This document shows positions 17,041 to 26,615 of a stretch of 64,000 nt of DNA, piece after piece. Below the pieces are notes generated by a model that saw only the letters and a program-made list of their open reading frames with translations, made no database searches and was not told where the DNA came from. Every line of letters starts with the position of its first letter. Position 1 is the first letter of the stretch. The position numbers and the translations under genes are program-made. Source of the DNA: CAZAMB01 sp964486335 (GTDB taxonomy: Bacteria > Planctomycetota > Phycisphaerae > UBA1845); the NCBI GenBank assembly GCA_964486335.1, contig CAZAMB010000014.1, positions 1 to 64,000 on the forward strand, written 5' to 3'.

Positions 17041-18950
17041 CTCTCAGCGGCGCGGGCCTGCCAGGCGGCGTCGATCTCGGCCAGTTCCGCCGAAACACCC
17101 TCGGCTTCCTCCTGCAATTCGGCCAGCACTTCGGGATTCTTGCAAACGGAGGGCTCACCGAAACGGTCGTGCAAGACGGCTAGTTGGGTCTCACGCTCAA
17201 TCAGAAGTGTCTCAAGCTCATCGATCGAAAGGTGATCGTAGGGCGACCGTGTCGTCGTTTTTCGAGGCGTTTCGGACTTTGCCGTCGGTTTGGCTTTCTT
17301 GCGGGCGGACTCGGTCGCCTTCTCCGCGGTTCGCTGCTGTTCTATTTCGGCCACATAAGACGAGTAGTTGCCGGGGTGCAAACGGTTCTCCTCCGGGCGC
17401 ATCACCAGCAGCCGCCCCACGACTCGATCAAGAAAATATCGATCGTGGCTTACCGCGATGATCGTTCCGGAAAACTCGCTGAGGGCCTGTTCCAGTGCTT
17501 CTCGTGACGGAATGTCCAGGTGATTGGTCGGCTCATCCAGAATTAGAATGTCGGGTTGCGTCAAGATCAGTGACGCGAGCCGAACCCGCGACTGCTCGCC
17601 TCCCGAAAGCACCCCGATCACTTTGAACGCATCATCGCCGCGAAACATGAACCTCGCCGCATAGGAACGGGCGTCGTGCTCCGAAAACTCCGGACGGATC
17701 GCGCGGAACTCTTCGACGATCGTCCGCGTGGGATCAAGCTCGTTGCGATCCTGTGCATGATAGCCGATGTTGAGTCGCGGACCGTGCCAAAAGTCGCCCG
17801 ATTCCGCGGCGACCTCGCCCATGATGATCTTGAGCAGCGTGCTCTTGCCCACGCCGTTGGGACCTGTGATGCCCAGGCGATCGCCCGCATGTACTTGAAA
17901 TGACAGGTTGGTGAACAATCGCTTTTCGCCGTAAGCCATCGAAAGTTCATCCACGCGCAGCACGATCCCCTCGGCCGCATTTGCCTTGTCGAACGCGATC
18001 TTCACGCGATGAAGCGCCTTTGGACCCTCGGTCACCAACTCGCCCGCCGCAAGTTGACGCTCAAGCCGCGTCCGCCTTCCCTTTGCCTGCTGGCTCCGCT
18101 GCCCGGCGAGATGACGAGCGATGAAATCACGCTCCTTGGCGATGAACGCCGCGTGTTTTTCGTGGTCGCGCTGTTGCGTCAGCTCACGTATCGCCTTGGT
18201 TTCGGCGAAGCAGGAGTAATTGCCGGAGAAACTCGCGGCCTTTCGGCCCGCGACTTCGACGATTCGCGTGCACAATCGGTCGAGCAAGTAACGGTCGTGG
18301 GAGATCAGCACCGTTCCGCCGCGATGCCCCGCCAGGAACTTTTCCAGCCAGCGAACGGCGTCGATGTCGAGATGATTGGTCGGCTCGTCGAGGAGCAGCA
18401 GCGGCTTATCCTCCAACAGTAGCTTGGCGAGCGCGGCCCGGCATCGCTGCCCGCCGGAGAGCACTGATAGGCGCAAGGCGTGATCGGCCTGGGAAAAACC
18501 CAGCCCGCCCAGAATCTCGTTCAGACGCGCTTCAAAGGTGTGGCCGCCGGCGGCGATGAACCGATTGTTGGTGCGATCGTACTCCTCCATCAGCTCCGGC
18601 AGACTCGGATCATCGTGGGCGGCGGCGATTCGATCGCCAAGTTCGTGGAGCTTCGTCTCCAACGCCAAAAGCTCCGCAAAGACGCTTCCGACCTCCTCAT
18701 GTAGTGTGCGGTCCGCCTCGGCCTCGTGCTCCTGTCGCAAATAGCCGATTTCAACGCCTCGAGCGCGCGTGACCGTGCCCAGATCAGGGAGGATTTCTCG
18801 CGTCATCAGCCGGAAGAGCGTTGTCTTGCCCGCTCCGTTGGCCCCGACCAGCCCGACCGTTTCCCCAGCGCTGATTTCGAGCGACACGTCTTCCAGAACG
18901 GTCTGGACGCCGAACTGTTTCGTGACATTTTGTACAACGATGGCGGACAT
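17037..18950 (-). CDS. ABC-F family ATPase (637 aa)
   Basis: Two ABC ATPase domains lie in one soluble chain without membrane segments, as in the ribosome-associated ABC-F proteins (Uup, EttA, YheS). Domain 1 has the Walker A GANGAGKTT near residue 40, signature LSGGQRCR and LLLLDEPTNHLD. Domain 2 has Walker A GPNGVGKST near residue 360, signature LSGGEQSRVRLA and LILDEPTNHLD. A charged linker (about residues 240-310, HAAFIAKERDFIARH) joins them. A Lys/Arg-rich C-terminal extension (about residues 540-637) ends in a predicted coiled coil, resembling Uup. It probably acts on ribosomes or translation; the exact subfamily is uncertain. Confidence 0.92.
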   Translation of the reverse strand: MSAIVVQNVTKQFGVQTVLEDVSLEISAGETVGLVGANGAGKTTLFRLMTREILPDLGTVTRARGVEIGYLRQEHEAEADRTLHEEVGSVFAELLALETKLHELGDRIAAAHDDPSLPELMEEYDRTNNRFIAAGGHTFEARLNEILGGLGFSQADHALRLSVLSGGQRCRAALAKLLLEDKPLLLLDEPTNHLDIDAVRWLEKFLAGHRGGTVLISHDRYLLDRLCTRIVEVAGRKAASFSGNYSCFAETKAIRELTQQRDHEKHAAFIAKERDFIARHLAGQRSQQAKGRRTRLERQLAAGELVTEGPKALHRVKIAFDKANAAEGIVLRVDELSMAYGEKRLFTNLSFQVHAGDRLGITGPNGVGKSTLLKIIMGEVAAESGDFWHGPRLNIGYHAQDRNELDPTRTIVEEFRAIRPEFSEHDARSYAARFMFRGDDAFKVIGVLSGGEQSRVRLASLILTQPDILILDEPTNHLDIPSREALEQALSEFSGTIIAVSHDRYFLDRVVGRLLVMRPEENRLHPGNYSSYVAEIEQQRTAEKATESARKKAKPTAKSETPRKTTTRSPYDHLSIDELETLLIERETQLAVLHDRFGEPSVCKNPEVLAELQEEAEGVSAELAEIDAAWQARAAES

Positions 18951-19253
18951 TCCCGCATCATAAGATTGCCGGTCCGTCGCACCAAATCACGATCCGATGT
19001 CGTCGAACGCCGGGCCCGGGACACTTTCGGCAGGCGGCGCGCATCGCCCATCGGAACCCCAAGCGCCAGCGCGGGGCGGTTGCTCCGTATCAACAGGGGT
19101 GCTGCCAACTTTCGCCCGTGACGCAATTGCCGCGACTGGGACCGCCCGTCGCTTGCGCTCCGGGTTCGGATCGATTTCCCTTCGCGGACTCGTCACCAGA
19201 AATTAGCTGGCGAAGCCTGCGCTACCGGCTAGTGTGCGAAGCCGAGTTTTTCC

Positions 19254-19282
19254 TTGAATCCCCCCCCATTTCGCGGTACAAT
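19254..19282 (+). promoter_or_regulatory. predicted sigma-70 promoter for the 19334 gene
   Basis: TTGAAT at 19254-19259 and TACAAT at 19277-19282 are separated by 17 bp, both close to the sigma-70 consensus, in the 383-bp divergent region between the ABC-F gene and the exported propeller gene. The start codon lies about 50 bp downstream. Confidence 0.5.
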
Positions 19283-19333
19283 GCGGCCAGACTCCAGCCT
19301 GACCGCACGGTGAATTGGCCGGGAGATTCCACC

Positions 19334-20296
19334 ATGAACCATCGAACTGATCGAGTGAATCAGAACACATTGCGCATACTCGCGCTGGTATGGTTCGGAG
19401 GGCTTTTGCCCTTGTCCGGCGTCGCGCAGACGATTGTGTGGACGGACATAAATGGTCGACGGATTCAATCCAAGAGCGTGAACGGTGGGCCGGTAGAGAC
19501 CGTTGTGCAATTCCAAGCCCCGCAGAACGCGGGCGAAATTCACTACGACCCGATCGAAAAGAAGTTCTATTATCGTTCAAGCTCATTCTGGCGAATCAAT
19601 CTGGATGGGTCCAATCCGGAACCCATCTCAACGCCGAGCAGTGGTCGTTTTGCATTGGGTCTCGAATCGAGACGATTGTACTGGATGGTCGAATTTGCCG
19701 GCGTCCTTCACTACTCCGCATTGGATGGCACAGAAAGCGGATCGCATGCGTATCCGAGTTGTTGCGTTATCAGCCCTGAAGTTTTCCGATCCGATGTGTT
19801 TTTTGGCGCTGGCGGAACGATGCAAAAGGGGGTTTGGCGAGCCGAAGAGGATGGGTCAAACGAACTATTCCTTACGGTCACTCCACAACCCTTCGATCTC
19901 GCCTACGATTCTCAGGAGGAAAAGATTTACGTCGCCACCGCTGACAACATCCTTCGCCTGAGCGCCGACGGCAGTGATGTCGTCGCGCAGGTCATACAAC
20001 AACTCGACGCTCCTGCGGACCATGTGGAAGTAGATGTGCAATCGCGGAAAGTGTATTGGGCCTCGCGGCAGTCGAAAGTCATTCGCCGCTGTAACCTCGA
20101 CGGTACCAATGTCGAGGACTTTGTAACTGCATTGGACGTTGGAAATCCGAATTTCGAAATAAGGGGATTGACGATTGTAGGACCGCCGAGGGTGCCTGCG
20201 TTGTCGACTTGGGGCTTTGTGGTCTCGATCACATTCATCCTCACCGCTGGAACAATTGTGCAAAAAATGCGGCATAACGTAACAGCTAGGATCTGA
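19334..20296 (+). CDS. exported YWTD-like beta-propeller protein with IPTL-CTERM-like end (320 aa)
   Basis: The ATG at 19334 (GGGAG about 9 nt upstream) opens an N-terminal signal sequence (hydrophobic core ILALVWFGGLLPLSGVAQ). The mature region shows LDL-receptor class B/YWTD-style repeats such as FWRINLDGSNPEPI, KIYVATADNILRLSADGS and KVYWASRQ...CNLDGTNVEDF, pointing to one six-bladed propeller. The last 34 residues form a sorting tail: VPALSTWG motif, hydrophobic helix, then a basic KMR cluster, matching the IPTLxxWG-CTERM pattern. It should be cut and anchored by an exosortase (XrtH type in known systems). It is followed after 20 bp by another exported protein gene. Confidence 0.82.
   Translation: MNHRTDRVNQNTLRILALVWFGGLLPLSGVAQTIVWTDINGRRIQSKSVNGGPVETVVQFQAPQNAGEIHYDPIEKKFYYRSSSFWRINLDGSNPEPISTPSSGRFALGLESRRLYWMVEFAGVLHYSALDGTESGSHAYPSCCVISPEVFRSDVFFGAGGTMQKGVWRAEEDGSNELFLTVTPQPFDLAYDSQEEKIYVATADNILRLSADGSDVVAQVIQQLDAPADHVEVDVQSRKVYWASRQSKVIRRCNLDGTNVEDFVTALDVGNPNFEIRGLTIVGPPRVPALSTWGFVVSITFILTAGTIVQKMRHNVTARI
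20192..20293 (+). other. IPTL-CTERM-like sorting signal of the 19334 protein
   Basis: This encodes the C-terminal tripartite signal: VPALSTWG, a hydrophobic helix of about 15 residues, then KMR and a short polar tail. The IPTLxxWG-CTERM class is known to pair with exosortase H. The match is looser than in the other two copies in this window (V-P-A-L-S-T-W-G). Confidence 0.6.
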
Positions 20297-20316
20297 TTAG
20301 AGAAAGGTCTTTTTCG

Positions 20317-21987
20317 ATGAGCAGGGTCACTCGCGTTTGTTCTTGTGTCAGCTTCATTGCTGTCATTGGGTTCGAGGTTTGGGGCGCGCTCGCACAATGT
20401 GATCCCATTTCCGGGGCAAGCGGCCCTGACGCTGTGCCGGCATTCTCGAGCGGACTCCAACTGGCCAAGTATGGCTGTATCGATGGCGTGGTGGCATATT
20501 CCGGGTCCGGGGGAATATGCAACATAGGTACAGAAGGTCTGCCCGGAGACATCAGTAGTAGTCATCATCCAATGTTAACAAGTAATCTCTACCGTCTCGG
20601 AAGCAATCGTTTTGAACAAATCGGTTTGAGTTGGGTGAAACACGACGATTGGACGAGTGCTTTTCCGAATAGTTCATGTGGCTCGGCACTTTCATGCACT
20701 CCGTGCGAGTACGCGGTGCCCGAATGCTGTGACACGCCCCACTCACCGAGCAATCCAGATTGTGAAACTGAAGTGCCTCGGAACCTTGGCGTTGGATGTA
20801 GCGACATATATTCCACATGCAACAATGGCTATCAAGGGTGGTTAGGACCAAGGTCGCAAATCAATGCCTCGACAGGAGCGTGGCCTGTCGGCGGCAGTGC
20901 CACTTTTTGCGGGGCGACGAGTAGAATTGACTGCCGGCTTCAGGTCAAAGTAGTGGATCTTGCAGCGACTTCATCGCAATACTTCTTTGAGACGCAGGTT
21001 GTCACGCCCGATGAAACGTCAACCGCTACAAGAAACAACAATGTTTCGTACAAGACAATCACGGTGGATGATTGCGATGAAGATGAATGTGATTTGGAAA
21101 TAGCGAACAACTGCGGTAGCGTTCAAGCTTGCTCAGGGACTGGATGTTCATGTATCCATCCGCTAACTGCTTCATATACGTATTACTGCCAAGAGCCGGC
21201 GATCAAGGCGTGGATAAAGGCCGATGCTTCCGTTGTCGAGACGGAGTTTCAGGCGCTCGACGAATACGACGACCCGACCGACGGGAAGTTCATCCTCGCG
21301 GCCAAGGCGTGGAACGTCTCCGGCTGCGTCTACCAATACGAATACGCGCTCTACAACATGAACTCCGACCGCGCGGCCGACGGATTCAGCGTTCCGCTTC
21401 CTTCGGGACTGTCGTCCACGGAACTCTCGGCCATCGCCGGTTCCGCCGGGTTTCACGACATCAATTATCACAGCGGCGAGCCGTACGATTTGGACCCGGA
21501 GCACCCGGAATACAATGACTGGACTCCGACGGTGACGAGCGGATCGATCAGTTGGGCGACGCCTTCCTATTCCCCTTCCGAAAACGCCAACGCCCTTCGC
21601 TGGGGCACGCTCTACAACTTCCGCTTTCAGGCCCCTCGACCGCCGAGCTACTCGACGACCGTCACGATCGATCTGTTCAAGTCGGGCACGCCGACGAGTC
21701 TGATAGGCACGAGCGTCGGACCGGCCGGCACGACCGTCGGCTCCTGCTGCGTGAGCAGCACCTGCACGGTCACGTCGCAAGCCTGCTGCGATGCACAAAG
21801 CGGAAGCTATTGGAACCCGGGCAAGGACTGTACCGACTGCGACGAAAACGGCACGGCCGACATCTGCGAGTCCTTTGGTAAATGTTGCCTCTACGACGAG
21901 ACGTGCATCCACACGCGCAACAGCGCGTGCTGCATCGCGGCGGGCGGGTTCTATTGGTTCGGCCTGGGGACGAACTGCCACACTTAA
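20317..21987 (+). CDS. secreted Cys-rich protein of unknown function (556 aa)
   Basis: The protein begins with a short signal sequence (VCSCVSFIAVIGFEVWGALA). Residues about 25-380 form a region I do not recognise with many paired Cys, and the last about 80 residues contain two CC-type repeats (GSCCVSSTCTV..., GKCCLYDETCIH...) shared with the next gene. Unlike its neighbours it has no IPTL-CTERM or dockerin-like end, stopping after NCHT. The 5' part up to about 21.2 kb is clearly AT-richer than the 3' part (25 of 60 bases G+C at 20581-20640 against 37 of 60 at 21241-21300), as if two sequences of different origin were joined. An AGAAAGG site precedes the ATG, 20 bp after the previous stop, suggesting an operon. 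Confidence 0.75.
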   Translation: MSRVTRVCSCVSFIAVIGFEVWGALAQCDPISGASGPDAVPAFSSGLQLAKYGCIDGVVAYSGSGGICNIGTEGLPGDISSSHHPMLTSNLYRLGSNRFEQIGLSWVKHDDWTSAFPNSSCGSALSCTPCEYAVPECCDTPHSPSNPDCETEVPRNLGVGCSDIYSTCNNGYQGWLGPRSQINASTGAWPVGGSATFCGATSRIDCRLQVKVVDLAATSSQYFFETQVVTPDETSTATRNNNVSYKTITVDDCDEDECDLEIANNCGSVQACSGTGCSCIHPLTASYTYYCQEPAIKAWIKADASVVETEFQALDEYDDPTDGKFILAAKAWNVSGCVYQYEYALYNMNSDRAADGFSVPLPSGLSSTELSAIAGSAGFHDINYHSGEPYDLDPEHPEYNDWTPTVTSGSISWATPSYSPSENANALRWGTLYNFRFQAPRPPSYSTTVTIDLFKSGTPTSLIGTSVGPAGTTVGSCCVSSTCTVTSQACCDAQSGSYWNPGKDCTDCDENGTADICESFGKCCLYDETCIHTRNSACCIAAGGFYWFGLGTNCHT

Positions 21988-22191
21988 TGCCCAGTGGGCC
22001 CGCAAGGATCACAACAAGAATAAGCGCGGTTCGGCCGCCAATGCCGGTTGGATGTGCCCTACCACCTCGCCGGAGCCGTCGCGGACGTCCGAACGCACTG
22101 GGTCGGTCGGCGCAATCCGGCCAATTCAATGAAAAGCACCCGTTCCCGTCCGGTAACACGAAGAGAAAAGCATCGTCCGTTGACCCGACTA

Positions 22192-22221
22192 TTGGTCATG
22201 GCGAAGGTAAAAGGATATAAT
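22192..22221 (+). promoter_or_regulatory. predicted promoter upstream of the 14-repeat Cys-rich gene
   Basis: TTGGTC at 22192-22197 and a perfect TATAAT at 22216-22221 are separated by 18 bp, within the 383-bp gap after the preceding Cys-rich gene. The start codon is about 150 bp downstream. A direct GGAGGGGTCCGG-like duplication follows at about 22233-22257. Confidence 0.45.
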
Positions 22222-22370
22222 CCGGCAAACCTGGAGGGGGTCCGGGAGGGGTCCGGATTCGTCCGCGGCATATTGCCTGGAGCGTTATTTCGCCGCGGCC
22301 GCCGTGTCGCATGGACGGTCTCGTCGTGCGGTTTCCCTGGGAATGAGTATCTGACGGAGACTTTTTGACC

Positions 22371-25300
22371 ATGAACTGGCAATTCGTTCGCTTTTTCACG
22401 GCGGGATTCTGCGCGGTCTGGGCGTTTGAGGGACGGTTGGCCGTCCAGGCAGCAAACGAGCCCGACAGCCGATTCGCCCCGCTGCCCATTTCAACGACCG
22501 ACCCCGATCGCGGTGGAGAGGTTTTTCTCAAACCGCAATCGCGTGATTATTTCGATGACGAGAACGGCGGCGTGGCCGGTCCGGCGCAGTCTTGCGACAA
22601 TTTCGGCGGATTTGGAACGTCGTTTCAGTTTTCGAATCGGTACCGGGGCAACCTCTATCGCATCACCGGCACCGGAGTCGTCCTTCGCTCCATTCAGATG
22701 CAACTTGCCTTCACCGGGACGACAAACCTCTATGTTTCGGTTCACAAGCGCAACGAAGTGGATGGGACGTACGACCGGCATCCTGCCAGTTCGCAGGATG
22801 TTGTCATCCAGAACGCCGCCGGGCAAGGGACCGGAACGCCGGTGTTCTTTTCGACCGGCGCGCTCAACAGCGGGCAGGGGATTGAACTCCCGCCCGGTGA
22901 TTACGCGATCGCGTATTCATGGGGATCGACGACGGTGGTGTACGGCCGTGACAGCTTGATCTATCCGCGTACATTTCGACACGGCAGCACGATGGGGTCG
23001 GTGGCCTTGAATATCCCGACGGGCACGTCGCCGCCGCAGCCGCCGGTGGCCGAAAACTTGCCGCCGCTCCAGGTGTTCACGAGCGGTGTGTATGCCATGC
23101 AGCTTTGTTTTACGTCGTTGCCGGGGGCGTGCTGCTCCGGCGGAACGTGTCAAGATGTTTTGTCAACGCAATGCAGCGCCGTGGGCAGCTTTTTCCACGG
23201 TGAACGAAGCACATGCGCGGAAACGCCGTGCGAATTCGGGGCCTGCTGCACGGACAAATGCGGCGGTTGCGGCAACGGATACACGCGTCAAGCTTGCACC
23301 AACGCGGGTGGGGTCCATTGGTCGGGCGCGAGTTGCTCGAATCCGACGACGGCGCTTTGCCCGAAGGTGACGGGGGCATGCTGCATCGCAGACCAAACTC
23401 AGCCAAGCGGTTTTCGATGTGACGATACCAAGTGTGCGGCAGAGTGCGCCAGCGCCGGCGGCACTTACCATGGAGATGGCAGCGACTGCCAACGAAATAT
23501 CTGCATTGGAGCATGTTGCGTCACCGGCTCTTGTTTCGACCTGGGTCGAGTAACTTGCGAGACTTTTGGCGGCACCTATAAAGGAAATGGGACTACGTGC
23601 GCAACGCTTCCTCCCGAACTTGAATGCGGAGGCGCTTGTTGTTTTGGGACGACTGGTCTCGACTCCTGCATACGGGTCGCCAAACGATCTCTTTGCGCCT
23701 ACAACCCAGGCGGGTTTCCGTTTATCGCCTATCGTGGTGACTACACGGCCTGCCCCGTCACTTGCGGCCAGATCTCAGCCTATTCAGCATGCTGCCTCCC
23801 GGACGGGAGCTGCCTAAACATGCCGTCTCAAGCGACATGTGAATCGGCGTCCGTCCAAGGTAGTTTCCAAGCAGGACGGCTCTGCAATGCGTTGGTGCCC
23901 GGCGCCACGTGCCCCGATCTGGTCAAACGATGTTGTCTTAACGATGGCAGTTGCCAGCTCCTCACTCAGACGGGTTGCACGGCTCGCGGCGGAACACCCA
24001 TAACCAATCAGACCACCTGCTCACCGACGGCGTGCGCTTCGTCTGGCGGTGCGTGTTGCGGGACGGCAACGGGCGCTTGCACGATGACCACGGGTTCGCT
24101 GTGCGCGTCGCAAGGCGGGCTGTATCAGGGTAACAATTCCAATTGTCAAGTACCAGCAACAACGTGTCCCGGATACGGCGCTTGTTGCAAATCGAATGGC
24201 GATTGCTTTGATGACTTCACCGCGGCCCATTGCGGGTTGATCGCCGGATCGTTCCAGGGGCCGGGCAGCTTCTGCGACGCGCCGCCGGTGGACTGCGACG
24301 AACGCGGCGCGTGCTGCACCATCACCGGGCAGTGCCTGATCGTCGATCTGGCGACCTGCGACGAAGTTGGCGGCAGTTTCATCGCGGGCGGGTCCGAATG
24401 TTCACCGTCGTGCGCAGCTCAGGCGTGCTGTTTCGGCAGCGCTTGCGCACCGCGCACCGTCGCGGCTTGCAACGACGAAGGGGGTAACCCTCAGGGCGAC
24501 GGCACGGTTTGCGGCGCGGAGTCTTGTGTTCCTCGCGGCGGGTGTTGCCACGACGATACCTGCACGGTCGAAACGGAGGTCGGCTGCGGCGACCTTCCTG
24601 GCGTTTATTTGGGCGACGCGACGGAGTGCCTCATCGATTCGTGTGATTCCGGCGCCTGCTGCCAGACGGATGCTTCGTGCGAAGATGATGTTTTGCGAGG
24701 CGCGTGCGCTGATCCCGGCCAGTCATTCTACTTCGGCGAGACGTGCGGCGGCGGAACGTTCAGTTGCATCGCGACGCCGACCGGCGCCTGCTGCAACGAA
24801 ACGACCTGCGTTCCCGACATGACGGAAACAGACTGCACGACGGGCGGGGGAACGTACAAGGGCGATGACGTCCTTTGCGACGTGAACACTTGTCCGTCGC
24901 CGTGTTCGCAGATCGTGACCGTGACTCCGCCAAACTGCGCCATCGACGCGCGGCAGCCGTTTCCGTCGGGAAATCCGGGGACACCGCAAGGGTGGAACAC
25001 TCTTACGTTCACGTTGAATTGCGCCGATACGTCGAGTCTGACGGCAGGCGATTTCGCCGTTACCGTCACACCGACCGGAACCGCTCCGACGGTTTCGAGC
25101 GTTACACCCAACGGTTCGTCGATCACCGTCAATCTGAGCGGACCGATTTTGCCGGGATCGTGGACGTGCGTTGAACTAGTTCCCGCTCAGCAGAAGCGAT
25201 GCCTCGGCTTCCTGCCGGCGGACGTGAACAGCAATCGGGCCTCGGCGCCGGGAGACATCCTCGATTTGATCGACAACCTCAACGGCGTGCGCGTACCGGC

Positions 25301-25448
25301 ATTGCTGCTGCATCAATGCGATCTCGATCGAAGCAATCAATGCGCTCCCGTGGACATTTTGAGCGAAATTGACATGCTCAACGGCGCGAGTGGATTCGCC
25401 GTTTGGAACGGCAGGACCCTGCCGGTCTGCCCCAGCGCAGTGCCTTAG
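22371..25448 (+). CDS. large secreted CC-repeat protein with dockerin-like C-terminus (1025 aa)
   Basis: ATG at 22371 has a GGAGA box about 10 nt upstream, followed by a signal peptide (FVRFFTAGFCAVWAF). Residues about 60-240 are an unrecognised all-beta-looking domain. From about residue 243 to 850 there are 14 tandem repeats of about 38-50 residues, each opening with a GACC-type double cysteine and containing a GG-x-Y/F-x-G motif and three or four further Cys. A beta-rich domain follows, then two dockerin-like segments (DVNSNRASAPGDILDLIDNLNG and CDLDRSNQCAPVDILSEIDMLNG) that would bind calcium. There is no IPTL-CTERM. An extracellular adhesion or scaffold role is an inference. Confidence 0.85.
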   Translation: MNWQFVRFFTAGFCAVWAFEGRLAVQAANEPDSRFAPLPISTTDPDRGGEVFLKPQSRDYFDDENGGVAGPAQSCDNFGGFGTSFQFSNRYRGNLYRITGTGVVLRSIQMQLAFTGTTNLYVSVHKRNEVDGTYDRHPASSQDVVIQNAAGQGTGTPVFFSTGALNSGQGIELPPGDYAIAYSWGSTTVVYGRDSLIYPRTFRHGSTMGSVALNIPTGTSPPQPPVAENLPPLQVFTSGVYAMQLCFTSLPGACCSGGTCQDVLSTQCSAVGSFFHGERSTCAETPCEFGACCTDKCGGCGNGYTRQACTNAGGVHWSGASCSNPTTALCPKVTGACCIADQTQPSGFRCDDTKCAAECASAGGTYHGDGSDCQRNICIGACCVTGSCFDLGRVTCETFGGTYKGNGTTCATLPPELECGGACCFGTTGLDSCIRVAKRSLCAYNPGGFPFIAYRGDYTACPVTCGQISAYSACCLPDGSCLNMPSQATCESASVQGSFQAGRLCNALVPGATCPDLVKRCCLNDGSCQLLTQTGCTARGGTPITNQTTCSPTACASSGGACCGTATGACTMTTGSLCASQGGLYQGNNSNCQVPATTCPGYGACCKSNGDCFDDFTAAHCGLIAGSFQGPGSFCDAPPVDCDERGACCTITGQCLIVDLATCDEVGGSFIAGGSECSPSCAAQACCFGSACAPRTVAACNDEGGNPQGDGTVCGAESCVPRGGCCHDDTCTVETEVGCGDLPGVYLGDATECLIDSCDSGACCQTDASCEDDVLRGACADPGQSFYFGETCGGGTFSCIATPTGACCNETTCVPDMTETDCTTGGGTYKGDDVLCDVNTCPSPCSQIVTVTPPNCAIDARQPFPSGNPGTPQGWNTLTFTLNCADTSSLTAGDFAVTVTPTGTAPTVSSVTPNGSSITVNLSGPILPGSWTCVELVPAQQKRCLGFLPADVNSNRASAPGDILDLIDNLNGVRVPALLLHQCDLDRSNQCAPVDILSEIDMLNGASGFAVWNGRTLPVCPSAVP

Positions 25449-25488
25449 AGCACCTAACGACCAAGTGTAGAGTCAAATGAACGAAAGG

Positions 25489-25515
25489 CCGCGCGAACTG
25501 AAGTTCGCGGCTCGC
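25489..25515 (-). repeat. dispersed palindromic element, copy 2
   Basis: Core GCGAACT-GA-AGTTCGC with GCC and GGCTCGC flanks lies between convergent genes (stop at 25448 on plus, stop at 25683 on minus). Further flank similarity to copy 1 (GTTAACCGCTTTAGT against CTGCTTTAAG) marks a longer unit. Its position fits a bidirectional terminator-like hairpin, although no T-tract follows. Confidence 0.8.
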
Positions 25516-25682
25516 TTCGAATGACTGTTAACCGCTTTAGTCACCAGATTATTGGGATCGGGCGAACTCGTACTGTTGTGATGTGGCCGTCCGGACATTG
25601 ATACGCTCGTTCCAGACTCGATACGAGGCGGCACTGCAATGGAATGCTCCTCGTTGAATTCACGTTTGCCGGAACGGGGCGG

Positions 25683-26615
25683 TCAATCCGTGAGATGATT
25701 CAACAGTCGCTGCGCGAAGTCGAGTAGCTGATCCCGCCGGGCGGAATCAACCATCGCGCGATCGCCAAAGGCGCTGATCTCGTCATTGATCGACTCAAGC
25801 AGTTCGACGGCCTCCCGCACGTGTGATTCGGCGGCGGCCGCATCGTCGGCCAAGCGTGATTCGCCTGCGTGAATCATGGCTTCCGCCAGTTGTAGCGACG
25901 CTCGAATCCCAACTAACGATCCGGGATCGTGCCGTCGCCACGCGTCCCGTGCGTTGCGTGCCGCGTCGACCGCTTCGGCAGGTCGATTGAGCGTCGTCAG
26001 CAGGTTCGCCAAATAACCCCAAACCAATGCCTGTTTGTGTGACGGCTGCTCGCTCGCAATCGCCGCAAGTCGAAGGGCCGATCGAAATCGCTGCTCTGCT
26101 TCGTCGGTATCTCGTAGCAGCATCGCGGTCAGCCCGAGACTCACTTTGCTCTGCCATTGCTCCTCGAACGAGCCATATTGATCCCGAAACTCGGCAGCCG
26201 CTGCATGTGCCTTGCGGGCCTCGGTTGGTCGATCCTGCCGTCGCTGGGCAAGCCCGACGCCTTCCATCGCTGCGGCAGCGATTCGAACCGCAGTCGCCGA
26301 ATCAGACTTGACGGCATCGGCCTTGTCGGATTCCTTCGGGAGACCGAATTCCAATGCCAGGGCCGCCGCCCGTCGAAGTGCAGATTCGCCGACAGCGAAT
26401 CGACCTTCCTCGCAGTGGAGTTTTCCATCGAGCAGCAATTTCCACATGCGTCCCAGATCACGACTCTCGTCGATCGCTTCGATGTGTCGTCGAGCTTGAT
26501 CCAGCCTACGTTCGTTCAAGGCCGCGACGGCTCGTTTTGCTCGGTCATCGACCGGCTGAACGAATCCGATCGGTCGGGGCAAGTCGTCGGCGCGGGGCTG
26601 CGCGTCGGTCGTCAT
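25683..26615 (-). CDS. TPR-like helical protein (310 aa)
   Basis: The sequence is almost entirely amphipathic helices with many Ala, Leu and Arg, and repeats of the type AEQRFRSALRLAAIAS and AEAVDAARNARDAWRRHD that fit tetratricopeptide repeats. There is no signal peptide. The start ATG overlaps the stop of the upstream thioredoxin-domain gene by 4 bp (ATGA), so the two are translationally coupled. A scaffold or interaction role next to a periplasmic redox protein is possible, but this protein itself looks cytoplasmic. No specific function can be named. Confidence 0.8.
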   Translation of the reverse strand: MTTDAQPRADDLPRPIGFVQPVDDRAKRAVAALNERRLDQARRHIEAIDESRDLGRMWKLLLDGKLHCEEGRFAVGESALRRAAALALEFGLPKESDKADAVKSDSATAVRIAAAAMEGVGLAQRRQDRPTEARKAHAAAAEFRDQYGSFEEQWQSKVSLGLTAMLLRDTDEAEQRFRSALRLAAIASEQPSHKQALVWGYLANLLTTLNRPAEAVDAARNARDAWRRHDPGSLVGIRASLQLAEAMIHAGESRLADDAAAAESHVREAVELLESINDEISAFGDRAMVDSARRDQLLDFAQRLLNHLTD

